25,749 nucleotides of DNA. It comes from CAZSNH01 sp052388455. Its GTDB lineage: Bacteria; Pseudomonadota; Alphaproteobacteria; Rhizobiales; Hyphomicrobiaceae. Location of the stretch: NCBI GenBank assembly GCA_052388455.1, contig JBQTIA010000019.1:1-25749 (forward strand). Reading direction: 5' to 3'. Every line of letters begins with the position of its first letter. Position 1 is the first letter of the stretch. Position numbers and translations under genes: made by a program. Under the pieces are notes generated by a model, which did not search any database, was not told where the DNA came from, and worked only from the letters and a program-made list of their open reading frames with translations. Below, piece after piece: positions 14,577 through 22,308 of this stretch.

Positions 14577-16010
14577 ATGCAAGCCATGCCACATCGCCCG
14601 TCCGCCTCATGGCTGGGTGCTCTGACCTCACTGTCGCTTCTGATCGCCGCCGTTGACCCGGCCAGCGCGCAGCTAAGCATGTGCGCCCTACGCGACGGCC
14701 CCAACGGTCCCTGCACCTGCAAGACGCGCGGCGACACCGCCGGACAGTTCACCGTCGTCCCCAAGAGCCGCTGCCGGCGTGAGCCTAAGCCCGAGGCCGC
14801 GCCGGGCACACCCGCCCCGCCGACGGCCGCGCCCGCTCCCTTGGCGCCGGCCCCGACCGAGACGGGGACGACATCTTCGCCCGCTCAGGCGACACCGCAA
14901 CCTGCCGCCGTGACGCCCGTGATCGATCCCGTCGTCACGCCGGCCTCTCCGGAGACGCCAGCGGCGCCTGCGACTTCGCCACCGTCGACGGAGACGGCCA
15001 CGCCCGCGGCGCCCGAAACCGCTGCAACCGCCGCTGCAGTCGAGGCTGCCGCTGCCCGGCCGGCCTCCAGGCTCGACACCATCCGCGCGCGCGGCAAGCT
15101 GCTCTGCGGCGTCAACACCTCGCTGCTCGGCTTTTCCTCGCTCGGCAGCAATGGCACCTGGTCCGGCATCGATGCCGACTTCTGCCGGGCCGTCGCCGCC
15201 GCCGTGTTCGGAGATGCCGCGAAAACCGAGTTCGTGCCCATCGAGACCGGCCAGCGCTTCGCGTCGCTGACCAGCGGTCGCGTCGACATCGTGGCGCGCA
15301 ACACGACCTGGACCATGAGCCGAGACGTGGAGCAGGGCGTCGACTTCGCCGGCATCTCCTATTTCGACGGCCAGGGCTTCCTGGCCCGAGAGGAGCGCGG
15401 GCTCGTTTCCGCGCAGCAGCTGGCGGGTCTCAGGGTCTGCGTCGAGGTCGGCACGACCTCGGAGGCCAACATGGCCTTCTATTTCAAGAGTCAGAAAATC
15501 GAAGTCGAGACCCAGACGTTCCGCAATCGCGAGGACATGCTGAAGGCTTACCTAGACGGCACATGCGACGCTTATACCGGCGACCGCTCGGCACTCTTTT
15601 CGGATCGCGTCAGCTTCGCGGAACCGCTGAAGCATACGGTTCTGCCCGAGGTGATCTCCAAGGAACCGCTGGGGCCGCTCGTCGCCCAGAACGACCGCGA
15701 ATGGGTCGAAATCGTCCGCTGGACCCTCGCCGGACTGATCAATGCAGAGGAAATGGGACTGGACCAGGCGACGGCCGCGTCGGGAGGCGCGCCCAACGAC
15801 GACGCCCGCCGGCTGCTCGAAGGGGCGGCCGCCAGCGGAGAAAAGCTGCGCCTCTCGCGAACGTGGCTGCAGAGCGTGATCGCCGCCACCGGGCATTACG
15901 GCGAGATGTTCGAAGCGAACATCGGCAAGGCCAGTCCCATCGGCATGGATCGCGGCATGAACGCCTTGTGGAAGAAGGGCGGGCTGCTCTATGCCCCACC
16001 GATGTGGTGA
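14577..16010 (+). CDS. Polar amino acid-binding protein (AapJ-like) with an added Cys module and Pro/Ala/Thr linker
   Basis: A 477-residue periplasmic protein. Residues 1-31 are a signal peptide ending PASA. Residues 35-66 form a small cysteine module (CALRDGPNGPCTC, ending KSRC; Cys36, 46, 48, 66). About residues 68-164 are a low-complexity Pro/Ala/Thr linker. From about 165 the family 3 binding domain begins (LDTIRARGKLLCGVN), with the AapJ-type segments FDGQGFL, VCVEVGTTSEANMA and LDGTCDAYTGDRSALF. AapJ normally works with AapQMP permease/ATPase, but no permease genes are near. The L,D-transpeptidase gene follows by 17 bases. The upstream ATGs at 14496 and 14499 lie before the signal peptide and look unlikely. 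Role: amino-acid sensing or uptake, uncertain; the linker suggests it spans or contacts the cell wall. Confidence 0.8.
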   Translation: MQAMPHRPSASWLGALTSLSLLIAAVDPASAQLSMCALRDGPNGPCTCKTRGDTAGQFTVVPKSRCRREPKPEAAPGTPAPPTAAPAPLAPAPTETGTTSSPAQATPQPAAVTPVIDPVVTPASPETPAAPATSPPSTETATPAAPETAATAAAVEAAAARPASRLDTIRARGKLLCGVNTSLLGFSSLGSNGTWSGIDADFCRAVAAAVFGDAAKTEFVPIETGQRFASLTSGRVDIVARNTTWTMSRDVEQGVDFAGISYFDGQGFLAREERGLVSAQQLAGLRVCVEVGTTSEANMAFYFKSQKIEVETQTFRNREDMLKAYLDGTCDAYTGDRSALFSDRVSFAEPLKHTVLPEVISKEPLGPLVAQNDREWVEIVRWTLAGLINAEEMGLDQATAASGGAPNDDARRLLEGAAASGEKLRLSRTWLQSVIAATGHYGEMFEANIGKASPIGMDRGMNALWKKGGLLYAPPMW

Positions 16011-16027
16011 GCGCGGGAGCACCCGAC

Positions 16028-17326
16028 GTGAGCCATCGCATCCTTGCCGACCGCCCGCGCCTGCATCTGCCGACGGGACGCAACGTGTCGCCTCGTGCCT
16101 GCCGATGCGTCCAATCCTGGTTCACGGCCCTGGCGATGCTGGGCGTATTGCTCGTATTGCCGGGTCCGGCCGGCGCGCAGCGCCAGCGCGCCCTGCCGCC
16201 GGAGCCGAGCCGGACCGCCTGGATCAGCGCCGCTGCGGAACAACGGATGCAAGCCGCGATCGATCGCTATCGGCAGATCGTCGCCGCCGGCGGCTGGCCG
16301 CGTTTCCCGGACCGGGCGACGCTGCGGCCCGGCGACAGCGGCGCAAATGTCGTCACACTGCGGCAGCGCTTGAAGGCGTCCGGCGATCTCGCCGCCTCGA
16401 CGCGCAACGACACCATGTTCGACAGCGATGTCGAAGCAGCCGTGAAGCGCTACCAGTCGCGCAACGGTCTGGAGCCGACCGGCATCGTCTTCGGCATCAC
16501 CCAGCGCTCCCTCAACGTGCCGGCCGACACGCGCCTGAAGCAGCTCGAAACCAACCTTGCCCGGATGCAGGGACTGACGCCACGGCTCGCCGCCGAGCCC
16601 CGCCACATCGTCATGAACTCGGCGAGCTTCGAACTTCAGGCGTCGAACGGAGGGCAGATCGAAGTGGTCACCCGCACCATCGCCGGCAAGCGCGCGACGC
16701 CGACGCCGGTAGTGAGCGCCACCGTTCGGGCGATCAACATCCTCCCATACTGGCACGTGCCGGGCTCGATCGCCAAAGCCGCGCTGGTGCCCGCGGTGCG
16801 CAAGGACCCCTCCTATCTCTACAAGGAGCGCATCCGCGTCTTCTCGTCGTTCGGCGGCGAGGAGGTCGATCCGGCGACCATCAACTGGTGGGGCCCGGAA
16901 GCCGAGCGCTACGTGTTCCGGCAGGACCCCGGACCGCAGAACGCCCTCGGCGTGCTCCGCTTCGACATGCCGAACAAGCACATCGTCTATATGCACGACA
17001 CGCCGATGAAAGGTCTGTTCGACTATTTCGAGAGAGCCTACAGCGCCGGGTGCGTGCGGCTGCACGGCTATCTGGAGCTGGCGGCGTGGATCATCGACGG
17101 CCAGCCCGAAGGCACGCGTGCGGCGCTCGAAGGGGCGATCGCCGCCGGCGTGGGCAAGACGATCAAGGCCGCCCGCCCGGTGCCGGTGCATTTCATCTAC
17201 CTGACCGCCTGGGCGGACGAGCAGGGCGTGCAGTTCCGCAACGATCTCTACAATCAGGACGAAGGCTCGTTCGCCACCGGCGAGGAGGCGGGGTCGCGGG
17301 TGCTCATCCAGTCGATCGCGCCATAG
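16028..17326 (+). CDS. L,D-transpeptidase of the YcbB/LdtD type
   Basis: A 432-residue exported enzyme that forms 3-3 cross-links in peptidoglycan or attaches proteins to it. Order: signal region with core ALAMLGVLLVLPGPAGA (about residues 35-50), a peptidoglycan-binding domain from about 100 (RPGDSGANVVTLRQRLK, then VKRYQSRNGL), then the YkuD catalytic domain. There HIVYMHDTPMKGLF and the nucleophile motif SAGCVRLHG (about 339-347) carry the catalytic His and Cys. GTG 16028 has GGGAG upstream. GTG 16085 would give a more normal 31-residue signal peptide, and GTG 16007 would overlap the previous stop. Close spacing to the amino acid-binding protein suggests co-transcription. Confidence 0.9.
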   Translation: MSHRILADRPRLHLPTGRNVSPRACRCVQSWFTALAMLGVLLVLPGPAGAQRQRALPPEPSRTAWISAAAEQRMQAAIDRYRQIVAAGGWPRFPDRATLRPGDSGANVVTLRQRLKASGDLAASTRNDTMFDSDVEAAVKRYQSRNGLEPTGIVFGITQRSLNVPADTRLKQLETNLARMQGLTPRLAAEPRHIVMNSASFELQASNGGQIEVVTRTIAGKRATPTPVVSATVRAINILPYWHVPGSIAKAALVPAVRKDPSYLYKERIRVFSSFGGEEVDPATINWWGPEAERYVFRQDPGPQNALGVLRFDMPNKHIVYMHDTPMKGLFDYFERAYSAGCVRLHGYLELAAWIIDGQPEGTRAALEGAIAAGVGKTIKAARPVPVHFIYLTAWADEQGVQFRNDLYNQDEGSFATGEEAGSRVLIQSIAP

Positions 17327-17364
17327 GTCGTTCGACCTCGGCCGGGACCGGCGCCGCGCTGCCT

Positions 17365-18150
17365 TCAGGCGGCGACGCCGTCGAGACGCATGGGGATACC
17401 GGCGGCGGCCATGTGCCGTTTGGCCTCGCCGATGGAATAGGTTCCGAAATGGAAGATCGACGCCGCCAGCACGGCGCTGGCATGTCCGTCCCGCACTCCG
17501 GCGACGAGGTGATCGAGCGTACCGACGCCGCCTGACGCGATGACCGGCACGGACACAGCGTCTGCGATGGCCCGCGTCAGGGAGATATCGAATCCGGACT
17601 TCGTACCGTCGCGGTCCATGGAGGTGAGCAGGATTTCTCCGGCGCCGAGGGCGACCACCTCGCGGGCGTAGTCGACCGCGTCGAGCCCCGTCGGCTTGCG
17701 GCCGCCATGCGTGAAGATCTCCCAGCGATCGTCCTCGCCCGGGGCTGAGACGTGCTTGGCGTCGATGGCGACCACGATGCACTGGGCGCCGAACTTTTCC
17801 GACCCCTCGCGCACGAACTCGCGCCGGTGGACAGCGGCCGTGTTGATCGACACCTTGTCGGCACCGGCAGACAACAGCCGCCGGATGTCGTCCACCGTCC
17901 GCACGCCGCCGCCTACGGTCAGCGGCATGAAGCAGCGCTTGGCCGTGCGCTCGACGATGTCGAAGATCGTATCTCTGTTCTCGTGGCTGGCGGTGATGTC
18001 GAGGAAGCACAACTCGTCGGCGCCGGCCGCGTCATAGGCCGCGGCGGCCTCGACCGGATCGCCGGCATCGACCAGATCGACGAAGTTGATGCCCTTGACG
18101 ACGCGACCGTCTTTCACGTCCAGGCAGGGGATAATTCGGTTTTTGAGCAT
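17365..18150 (-). CDS. hisF: Imidazole glycerol phosphate synthase cyclase subunit
   Basis: A 261-residue TIM-barrel protein. With the glutaminase HisH it makes imidazole glycerol phosphate and AICAR in histidine biosynthesis. Start MLKNRIIPCLDVKDGRVVKG places catalytic Asp11 correctly; the second catalytic aspartate lies in VVAIDAKHV. Phosphate-binding loops PLTVGGGVRTVDDI and PVIASGGVGTLDHL are clear. The frame is open for 63 codons upstream of this ATG, but that part has no HisF resemblance. In many relatives hisF directly follows hisA; here they are separated by three unrelated genes. Confidence 0.97.
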   Translation of the reverse strand: MLKNRIIPCLDVKDGRVVKGINFVDLVDAGDPVEAAAAYDAAGADELCFLDITASHENRDTIFDIVERTAKRCFMPLTVGGGVRTVDDIRRLLSAGADKVSINTAAVHRREFVREGSEKFGAQCIVVAIDAKHVSAPGEDDRWEIFTHGGRKPTGLDAVDYAREVVALGAGEILLTSMDRDGTKSGFDISLTRAIADAVSVPVIASGGVGTLDHLVAGVRDGHASAVLAASIFHFGTYSIGEAKRHMAAAGIPMRLDGVAA

Positions 18151-18316
18151 GGGGAATGAGGTACATGCCCTCCGGTACGCCGTCCACGTTTCGGCACTGC
18201 AAACAGGGTTAACAGTCGTGGCCACATCGCGAATCTTTTGTGGCGCTGCGTCGCACAATGCGACAGAGAAGAGACTGTCAAGAAAAAATACCGATTCTGC
18301 TTCGAAACAGCTCCTG

Positions 18317-18346
18317 TTGGTGCTATGTTGCCACATCACGTTGTAA
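18317..18346 (+). promoter_or_regulatory. Possible promoter of the Crp-family gene
   Basis: TTGGTG (18317-18322), an 18-base spacer and TTGTAA (18341-18346) resemble a weak sigma-70 promoter 28 bases before the ATG at 18375. The spacer contains GCCACATCACG (18330-18340), which recurs with one difference as GCCACATCGCG at 18221-18231. These two direct copies in the divergent hisF/regulator gap may be an operator. Weak evidence. Confidence 0.25.
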
Positions 18347-18374
18347 GGCCAATCAAGTGAGTCGAGGCGGCGTC

Positions 18375-19085
18375 ATGATTGAGCTCCAGGCGTTAGATCG
18401 CAGCAGCACAACCCGCGAGCATTTCGAGACCGACCGGCCAGCGACACGTCCGGCCGAGGCCCTGACCCCTCCGGCGAGCGTCAAGACCCAGACCATCGCC
18501 CGCGACGAGCATCTGTTCCGCGAGGGGCAGGCCAAGACGCGGCTGTACCGTGTCGATTCCGGCGCGCTCTGCATCACCTCACGCCACGCCAACGGCGTTC
18601 CGGAGATCGTAGAGCTGGCATTGCCGGGCGACGTGCTGGGTCTCGGCTTTCTCGATCATCACATCACCAGCGCCTCTGCGGTGGTCGAAACCACCGTCTC
18701 CGTGTGGTCGCTCGACGCTCTGCCCGGCCTGTGCGAATCGGTGCCCGGCACCGCCGAGCGCCATGCGGACGCGACGGAGCGGGAATTCGCTCACCGCCGT
18801 CGGGAACTGGTCGGCGCCAACGAGCACCGGCCCATGCACCGGGTAGCTGCCTTCCTGGCCGCGGTCTCGCGCCTCAACCAGATCGAGGGGCGCGATCCGC
18901 GCGTGATCACCGATCGTCTCCGCTCGGCGGATGTCGCCGATTTTCTCCGGCTGGATGTGGCGACATTAGCCGGCAGCCTGATGGAGCTTCAGAACCGCGG
19001 ACTCATCAGCCCGGAGGCGTCGGGCAGTCTCCGTCTGTCCGATCCGCTGGAACTCGAGCGCCTCGCAACCGTTTCGCTGTCATAG
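18375..19085 (+). CDS. Crp/Fnr family transcriptional regulator
   Basis: A 236-residue regulator. The N-terminal half is a cyclic-nucleotide-binding-type beta barrel (HLFREGQAKTRLYRVDSGAL, then PEIVELALPGDVLGLGFLDH). The C-terminal winged helix (about residues 175-225) has VADFLRLDVATLAGSLMELQ as recognition helix region, the FixK/Crp pattern. It lacks the N-terminal cysteine cluster of oxygen-sensing Fnr. The residues that bind cAMP are not obvious, so the signal is unknown. ATG 18375 gives MIELQALDRSS; an in-frame GTG at 18357 would add six residues. It diverges from hisF. Confidence 0.85.
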   Translation: MIELQALDRSSTTREHFETDRPATRPAEALTPPASVKTQTIARDEHLFREGQAKTRLYRVDSGALCITSRHANGVPEIVELALPGDVLGLGFLDHHITSASAVVETTVSVWSLDALPGLCESVPGTAERHADATEREFAHRRRELVGANEHRPMHRVAAFLAAVSRLNQIEGRDPRVITDRLRSADVADFLRLDVATLAGSLMELQNRGLISPEASGSLRLSDPLELERLATVSLS

Positions 19086-19153
19086 CCCGAGGCCGAACGC
19101 GACCGCGTTCCTGATGCAGGGACGTGATCGTCACTCGCGAGTGTAGGTGAGTC

Positions 19154-19909
19154 ATGCGTCACCCCCGTCCCCTGATCTCCGCTGTGGCTTCCGCCGTCCT
19201 GGCTGCTTGTGGCGCCGTGTTCGCCGCCTCCACCGCGCATGCCGAAAGCATGGGCCAGTGGGGCGGCTGGACCGATTATGGCCTCAGCCGGCCGGACGGC
19301 TCGAGCGGGTCGCCGGGCTACGGCTCCTACTCCGACAGTGCGGCGTTTCCGGCCATCATGGAAGGCGGCCCGCGTCCGTTCATAGCCCCCGTCGCACCCA
19401 ACATCGTCTTCCTGCCGAACAGCGAGGCCGCCGGCACCATCCTCATCGATACCGAGGGCCGCAGGCTGTACTTCGTTCTGAACCAGGATGAAGCCTACGA
19501 CTATCCGATCTCGGTCGGACGCGAGGGTTTCACGTGGACCGGCACGGAACGAATCAGCCGCGTGGTCGAATGGCCGGACTGGATCCCACCGAAGGAAATG
19601 CTGGAGCGTGAGCCTCGGTATCCAGAGCTGATGTATGGCGGCATCAAGAACCCGCTGGGTGCCATTGCCCTCTACCTCGGCGGCTCGCTCTATCGAATTC
19701 ACGGCACCAACGACCCCAAGACCATCGGCCAGGCGGCGTCCTCGGGCTGCTTCCGGATGCTGAATCAGCATGTGCTGCATCTTGCGACCATGGCCAAGGT
19801 CGGCACGGTGGTGAAAGTGCTGCCGCGCGTGGAAGCGGCCGAAGAAGCCAGCCTGCCGTGGCTGCAGAAGCCGACCGCGCTCGGTGCCCGCACCCGCGCG
19901 GGTGGGTGA
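19154..19909 (+). CDS. L,D-transpeptidase (ErfK/YbiS type)
   Basis: A 251-residue exported enzyme with a single YkuD domain, acting on peptidoglycan. Signal peptide residues 1-30 end TAHA; LAAC at 16-19 could alternatively be a lipobox, although the hydrophobic stretch continues past it. A Gly/Ser/Tyr-rich segment (about 31-65) precedes the domain. Catalysis: YRIHGTNDPKTIG (His) and SSGCFRM (Cys), both intact, near residues 178-200. ISVGREGFTWTGTERI is the usual substrate-side strand. It is unlike the YcbB-type enzyme at 16028-17326 in both size and domain make-up. It follows the Crp-family gene by 68 bases. Confidence 0.92.
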   Translation: MRHPRPLISAVASAVLAACGAVFAASTAHAESMGQWGGWTDYGLSRPDGSSGSPGYGSYSDSAAFPAIMEGGPRPFIAPVAPNIVFLPNSEAAGTILIDTEGRRLYFVLNQDEAYDYPISVGREGFTWTGTERISRVVEWPDWIPPKEMLEREPRYPELMYGGIKNPLGAIALYLGGSLYRIHGTNDPKTIGQAASSGCFRMLNQHVLHLATMAKVGTVVKVLPRVEAAEEASLPWLQKPTALGARTRAGG

Positions 19910-19919
19910 ACCTTGCCAT

Positions 19920-20702
19920 TCACCGACCGCCGAACAGGCCGCGCAGCATTCCGCGCCAGCCGCCGGACTTGGCCGCGGCTTCGCCCGAGCGATCGACCGC
20001 GATGACCAAAGAGGCGACGATCAGATCGGCCTCCTCCTTGACGGCGAAGAGTATGCCGCCGCCTTCACGCTCGCCGGATTTGAACAGGAAGTCGGTGCCG
20101 TTGGTCGTGTCGGCCACGGGGCGTGACGAATAGGGCGCGCGCTCGCGATAGACCCTCGCGAACAGCTCTTCGGGGAAATACATCTGGCCCGTCAGCACCG
20201 TCTTGGCGTCGAGGAACGCTTTGACGTGGATGTGCGGCGTGCGGCCCGGATACCAGCCGGGGAATACAGTAAGGAACGACGCGCTGCCGCTGGCATCCGT
20301 GGTCTGCGTGCCGCGCAGGTACGTTTCGCCCTTGGTCGAGACGTTGCGGGTGTCTCCCTGTCCCGCGTAGCCCGAATAGACCCCGCCGGCGTCGGCGTGC
20401 CAGACGTCGACGCGCGAGCCCGCGATCGGCGTGCAGGGTCCGCTCTCGATGACCTTCAGCACCAGTTTTAGCGGCGCGCCGGGCCGGCCTTCCGCGATGT
20501 CGGCGCGCACCAGTTTGGGATCGAAATAGTAGGGACCCTCGACGGCCTGCGGAAAAAGTACGCATTGCCCGGCCGGCTGGGCCGCGGGGGCGGGCTGGGT
20601 CGCTGGCGTCCCGGCTCTTGCCGACGGCACGTCGACCGTGGTTGCGGCAGCTCCAGCCGCCAGGCCGCGCAAAGCCTGCCGTCGCGACAATCCAATTGCC
20701 AT
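19920..20702 (-). CDS. Exported intradiol ring-cleavage dioxygenase
   Basis: A 260-residue non-haem Fe(III) dioxygenase related to protocatechuate 3,4-dioxygenase and catechol 1,2-dioxygenase. VEGPYYFDP, VDVWHADAGGVYSGYAG, the iron-site motif WYPGRTPHIHVKAF (Tyr and two His ligands) and TGQMYFPEE are visible. The N-terminus has a twin-arginine-like signal (LSRRQALRGLAAGAAATT), so the folded enzyme is probably exported, and a Pro/Ala linker follows. GGAGAG precedes ATG 20702. Substrate unknown; exported members differ from catabolic cytosolic ones, and no other aromatic-degradation gene lies nearby. Stop is convergent with the L,D-transpeptidase, 10 bases away. Confidence 0.88.
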   Translation of the reverse strand: MAIGLSRRQALRGLAAGAAATTVDVPSARAGTPATQPAPAAQPAGQCVLFPQAVEGPYYFDPKLVRADIAEGRPGAPLKLVLKVIESGPCTPIAGSRVDVWHADAGGVYSGYAGQGDTRNVSTKGETYLRGTQTTDASGSASFLTVFPGWYPGRTPHIHVKAFLDAKTVLTGQMYFPEELFARVYRERAPYSSRPVADTTNGTDFLFKSGEREGGGILFAVKEEADLIVASLVIAVDRSGEAAAKSGGWRGMLRGLFGGR

Positions 20703-20805
20703 GGTGTCTCTCCTTCCGCAGCGAGCGGCGGGCCGCACCGGCCCGTTGACAGCATGGCAAGGCGACCGTCGCAGGGCAACGTCGGATGCTATTGTGATCC
20801 GTTGC

Positions 20806-21534
20806 TCAGCACCCTGCGAGCAGGGCCAGGGCCGCGCGTGCGTCTATGCGGCCGTCGTAGAGGGCGCGACCTGTGATGGCGCCTTCGAGCATGGCGTATT
20901 CGGGTGCCAGCAACGCCCTGATGTCCTCGATCGAGGCCAGCCCGCCGGATGCGATGACAGGGATTTTCGTCTCCCGCGCCAGCTCTGCGGTGGCCGGCAG
21001 ATTGAGGCCCTTCAAAACGCCGTCGCGCTCGATGTCGGTGTAGACGATGGCCGCGACCCCGGCATCCTCGAACCGCCGCGCCAGCTCGACGGCGGTCAGC
21101 TCGCTCGTCTCCGCCCACCCCTCGACCGCGACTTTTCCTACCTTGGCGTCGATGCCGACGGCCACCCGTCCAGGGAACGCGCGGCAGGCCTCCCTGACCA
21201 GGGCCGGATCGCGTACGGCGATGGTGCCGAGGATGACGCGCCTGATGCCCTTGGCGAGCCACGATTCGACTGTCGCCAGATCGCGGATGCCGCCGCCGAG
21301 CTGCACGGGCATGCTGACAGCCGCAAGGATCGCCTCGACCGCCGCGCCGTTGACCGGCCGGCCGGCGAACGCGCCGTTGAGATCGACGATGTGCAGGTAG
21401 CGGAAACCCTGGCGCTCGAAGTCGCGGGCCTGGGCGGCGGGATCGTCGTTGAAGACCGTCGCCTGGCTCATTTCGCCGAGTTTCAGGCGGACGCACTGGC
21501 CGTCCTTGAGGTCGATCGCGGGGAAGAGGATCAT
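20806..21534 (-). CDS. hisA: Phosphoribosylformimino-5-aminoimidazole carboxamide ribotide isomerase
   Basis: A 242-residue TIM barrel catalysing the Amadori isomerisation before HisF/HisH in histidine biosynthesis. MILFPAIDLKDGQCVRLKLG puts the catalytic Asp at position 8; the second acidic residue lies in VAVGIDAKVGKVAVEGW. PVQLGGGIRDLATVE and PVIASGGLASIEDI are phosphate-binding loops. The DLNGAFAGRPVN loop is HisA-like and separates it from HisF. ATG 21534 is preceded by little that resembles HisA. hisF lies 2.65 kb further along the same strand. Confidence 0.96.
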   Translation of the reverse strand: MILFPAIDLKDGQCVRLKLGEMSQATVFNDDPAAQARDFERQGFRYLHIVDLNGAFAGRPVNGAAVEAILAAVSMPVQLGGGIRDLATVESWLAKGIRRVILGTIAVRDPALVREACRAFPGRVAVGIDAKVGKVAVEGWAETSELTAVELARRFEDAGVAAIVYTDIERDGVLKGLNLPATAELARETKIPVIASGGLASIEDIRALLAPEYAMLEGAITGRALYDGRIDARAALALLAGC

Positions 21535-21677
21535 GCGGACTTTCGCTGGGCTCGACCGGCGGCGCACGACGCACGGCCATCAGTTTGCTATCTTCTCTGC
21601 GCATCAATCGCGGATGTCCGATGCCGTCAAGGGCTGCGGACCCTCACATTTCGCTTCCCCTCCCGAGCCGAGATCGC

Positions 21678-21992
21678 ATGGCGACTGCGTACATCCCTTC
21701 CGCTCCCGCCGCCGTAGCGCGCCGGCCGCTCACCGAGGCGGACGCTGTCGATATCTGGATCGCGCGCTGGCTGCGCGTGCGCCGCAAGGATCTGCTTGCG
21801 CGCTATGGATGCGATCCGCGCCGTCTCTATGAAATCTGGGAAGGCACCCGGTTTCCTCAAAGCCGGGCGCGTGCGCTCGATGCGTTTGCCGAACGCTTCC
21901 CGGGACTCCTCGATCGCGTCGACGCGAGCCTGCATCGCCGCATTCCGTGGAAGTCGACGCATCCCGATCAGCTCTCGCTGTTCGATGCGTGA
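21678..21992 (+). CDS. Small protein of unknown function, 104 aa
   Basis: A small basic protein with no signal peptide or membrane helix. The core LLARYGCDPRRLYEIWEGTR, then FPQSRARALDAFAERFPGLL and HRRIPW, looks conserved and helical, and I recall similar short proteins in Hyphomicrobiales, but no function. ATG 21678 with GAG upstream is preferred; ATG 21621 or 21585 would add up to 31 unconvincing residues. The C-terminus is HPDQLSLFDA. It diverges from hisA. Confidence 0.6.
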   Translation: MATAYIPSAPAAVARRPLTEADAVDIWIARWLRVRRKDLLARYGCDPRRLYEIWEGTRFPQSRARALDAFAERFPGLLDRVDASLHRRIPWKSTHPDQLSLFDA

Positions 21993-22159
21993 GACGTGCC
22001 GGCCGTGACCGCCCGTCTCCAAGCCATGGACCGCACTCCAGCCGAGTTCCAGCGGGACCCCTCCACAGCCTATCGGGCCCTATTTTAACCATTTGAGCGA
22101 CCATACAACCGGCTAACAAATTGATTTATAACGATATTAAATTTCGAACGCCCCGTGGC

Positions 22160-22174
22160 GAACAAAACTAGAAC
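22160..22174 (-). promoter_or_regulatory. LexA (SOS) box candidate 1
   Basis: GAAC-AAAACTA-GAAC, which on the minus strand reads GTTCTAGTTTTGTTC. This is an exact match to the direct-repeat operator GTTC-N7-GTTC recognised by LexA in alphaproteobacteria, with the usual AT-rich spacer. It is 135 bases before the Cas2-like ATG. Confidence 0.6.
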
Positions 22175-22206
22175 TTTCCCTGGACTCGCCCCACGACTCG
22201 GCTCAT

Positions 22207-22221
22207 GTTCCTCCTATGTTC
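22207..22221 (+). promoter_or_regulatory. LexA (SOS) box candidate 2
   Basis: GTTC-CTCCTAT-GTTC exactly matches GTTC-N7-GTTC. It lies 88 bases before the Cas2-like ATG and 33 bases after box 1. Two matches within 62 bases of one intergenic region make chance unlikely. Confidence 0.6.
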
Positions 22222-22308
22222 ACGGGCCATACCCCCGCCCGAGTGTCCCGCCTAAGATACCCGAACCATCGGACAGCCCGACCTCGCCCCCGCCCAAGGA
22301 GAGACCCC

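Larger units (their letters stand above)
21993..22308 (+). other. 316-base intergenic region with an AT-rich island and two SOS-type boxes
   Basis: No gene is visible. Bases about 22081-22147 are strikingly AT-rich for this window (tattttaacc, then ttgatttataacgatatt) and suggest a promoter, but no -35/-10 pair with proper spacing stands out. Two GTTC-N7-GTTC-type motifs follow in opposite orientation, at 22160-22174 and 22207-22221. AAGGAGAG at 22297-22304 is the ribosome binding site of the Cas2-like gene. Confidence 0.6.

Noticed and set aside
15989..18010. Very long open frame on the minus strand, opposite the YcbB-type L,D-transpeptidase and running into hisF
   Set aside because: It is antisense to clearly recognisable proteins, is Arg/Gly/His-rich in the way of GC-rich shadow frames, and shows no domain.
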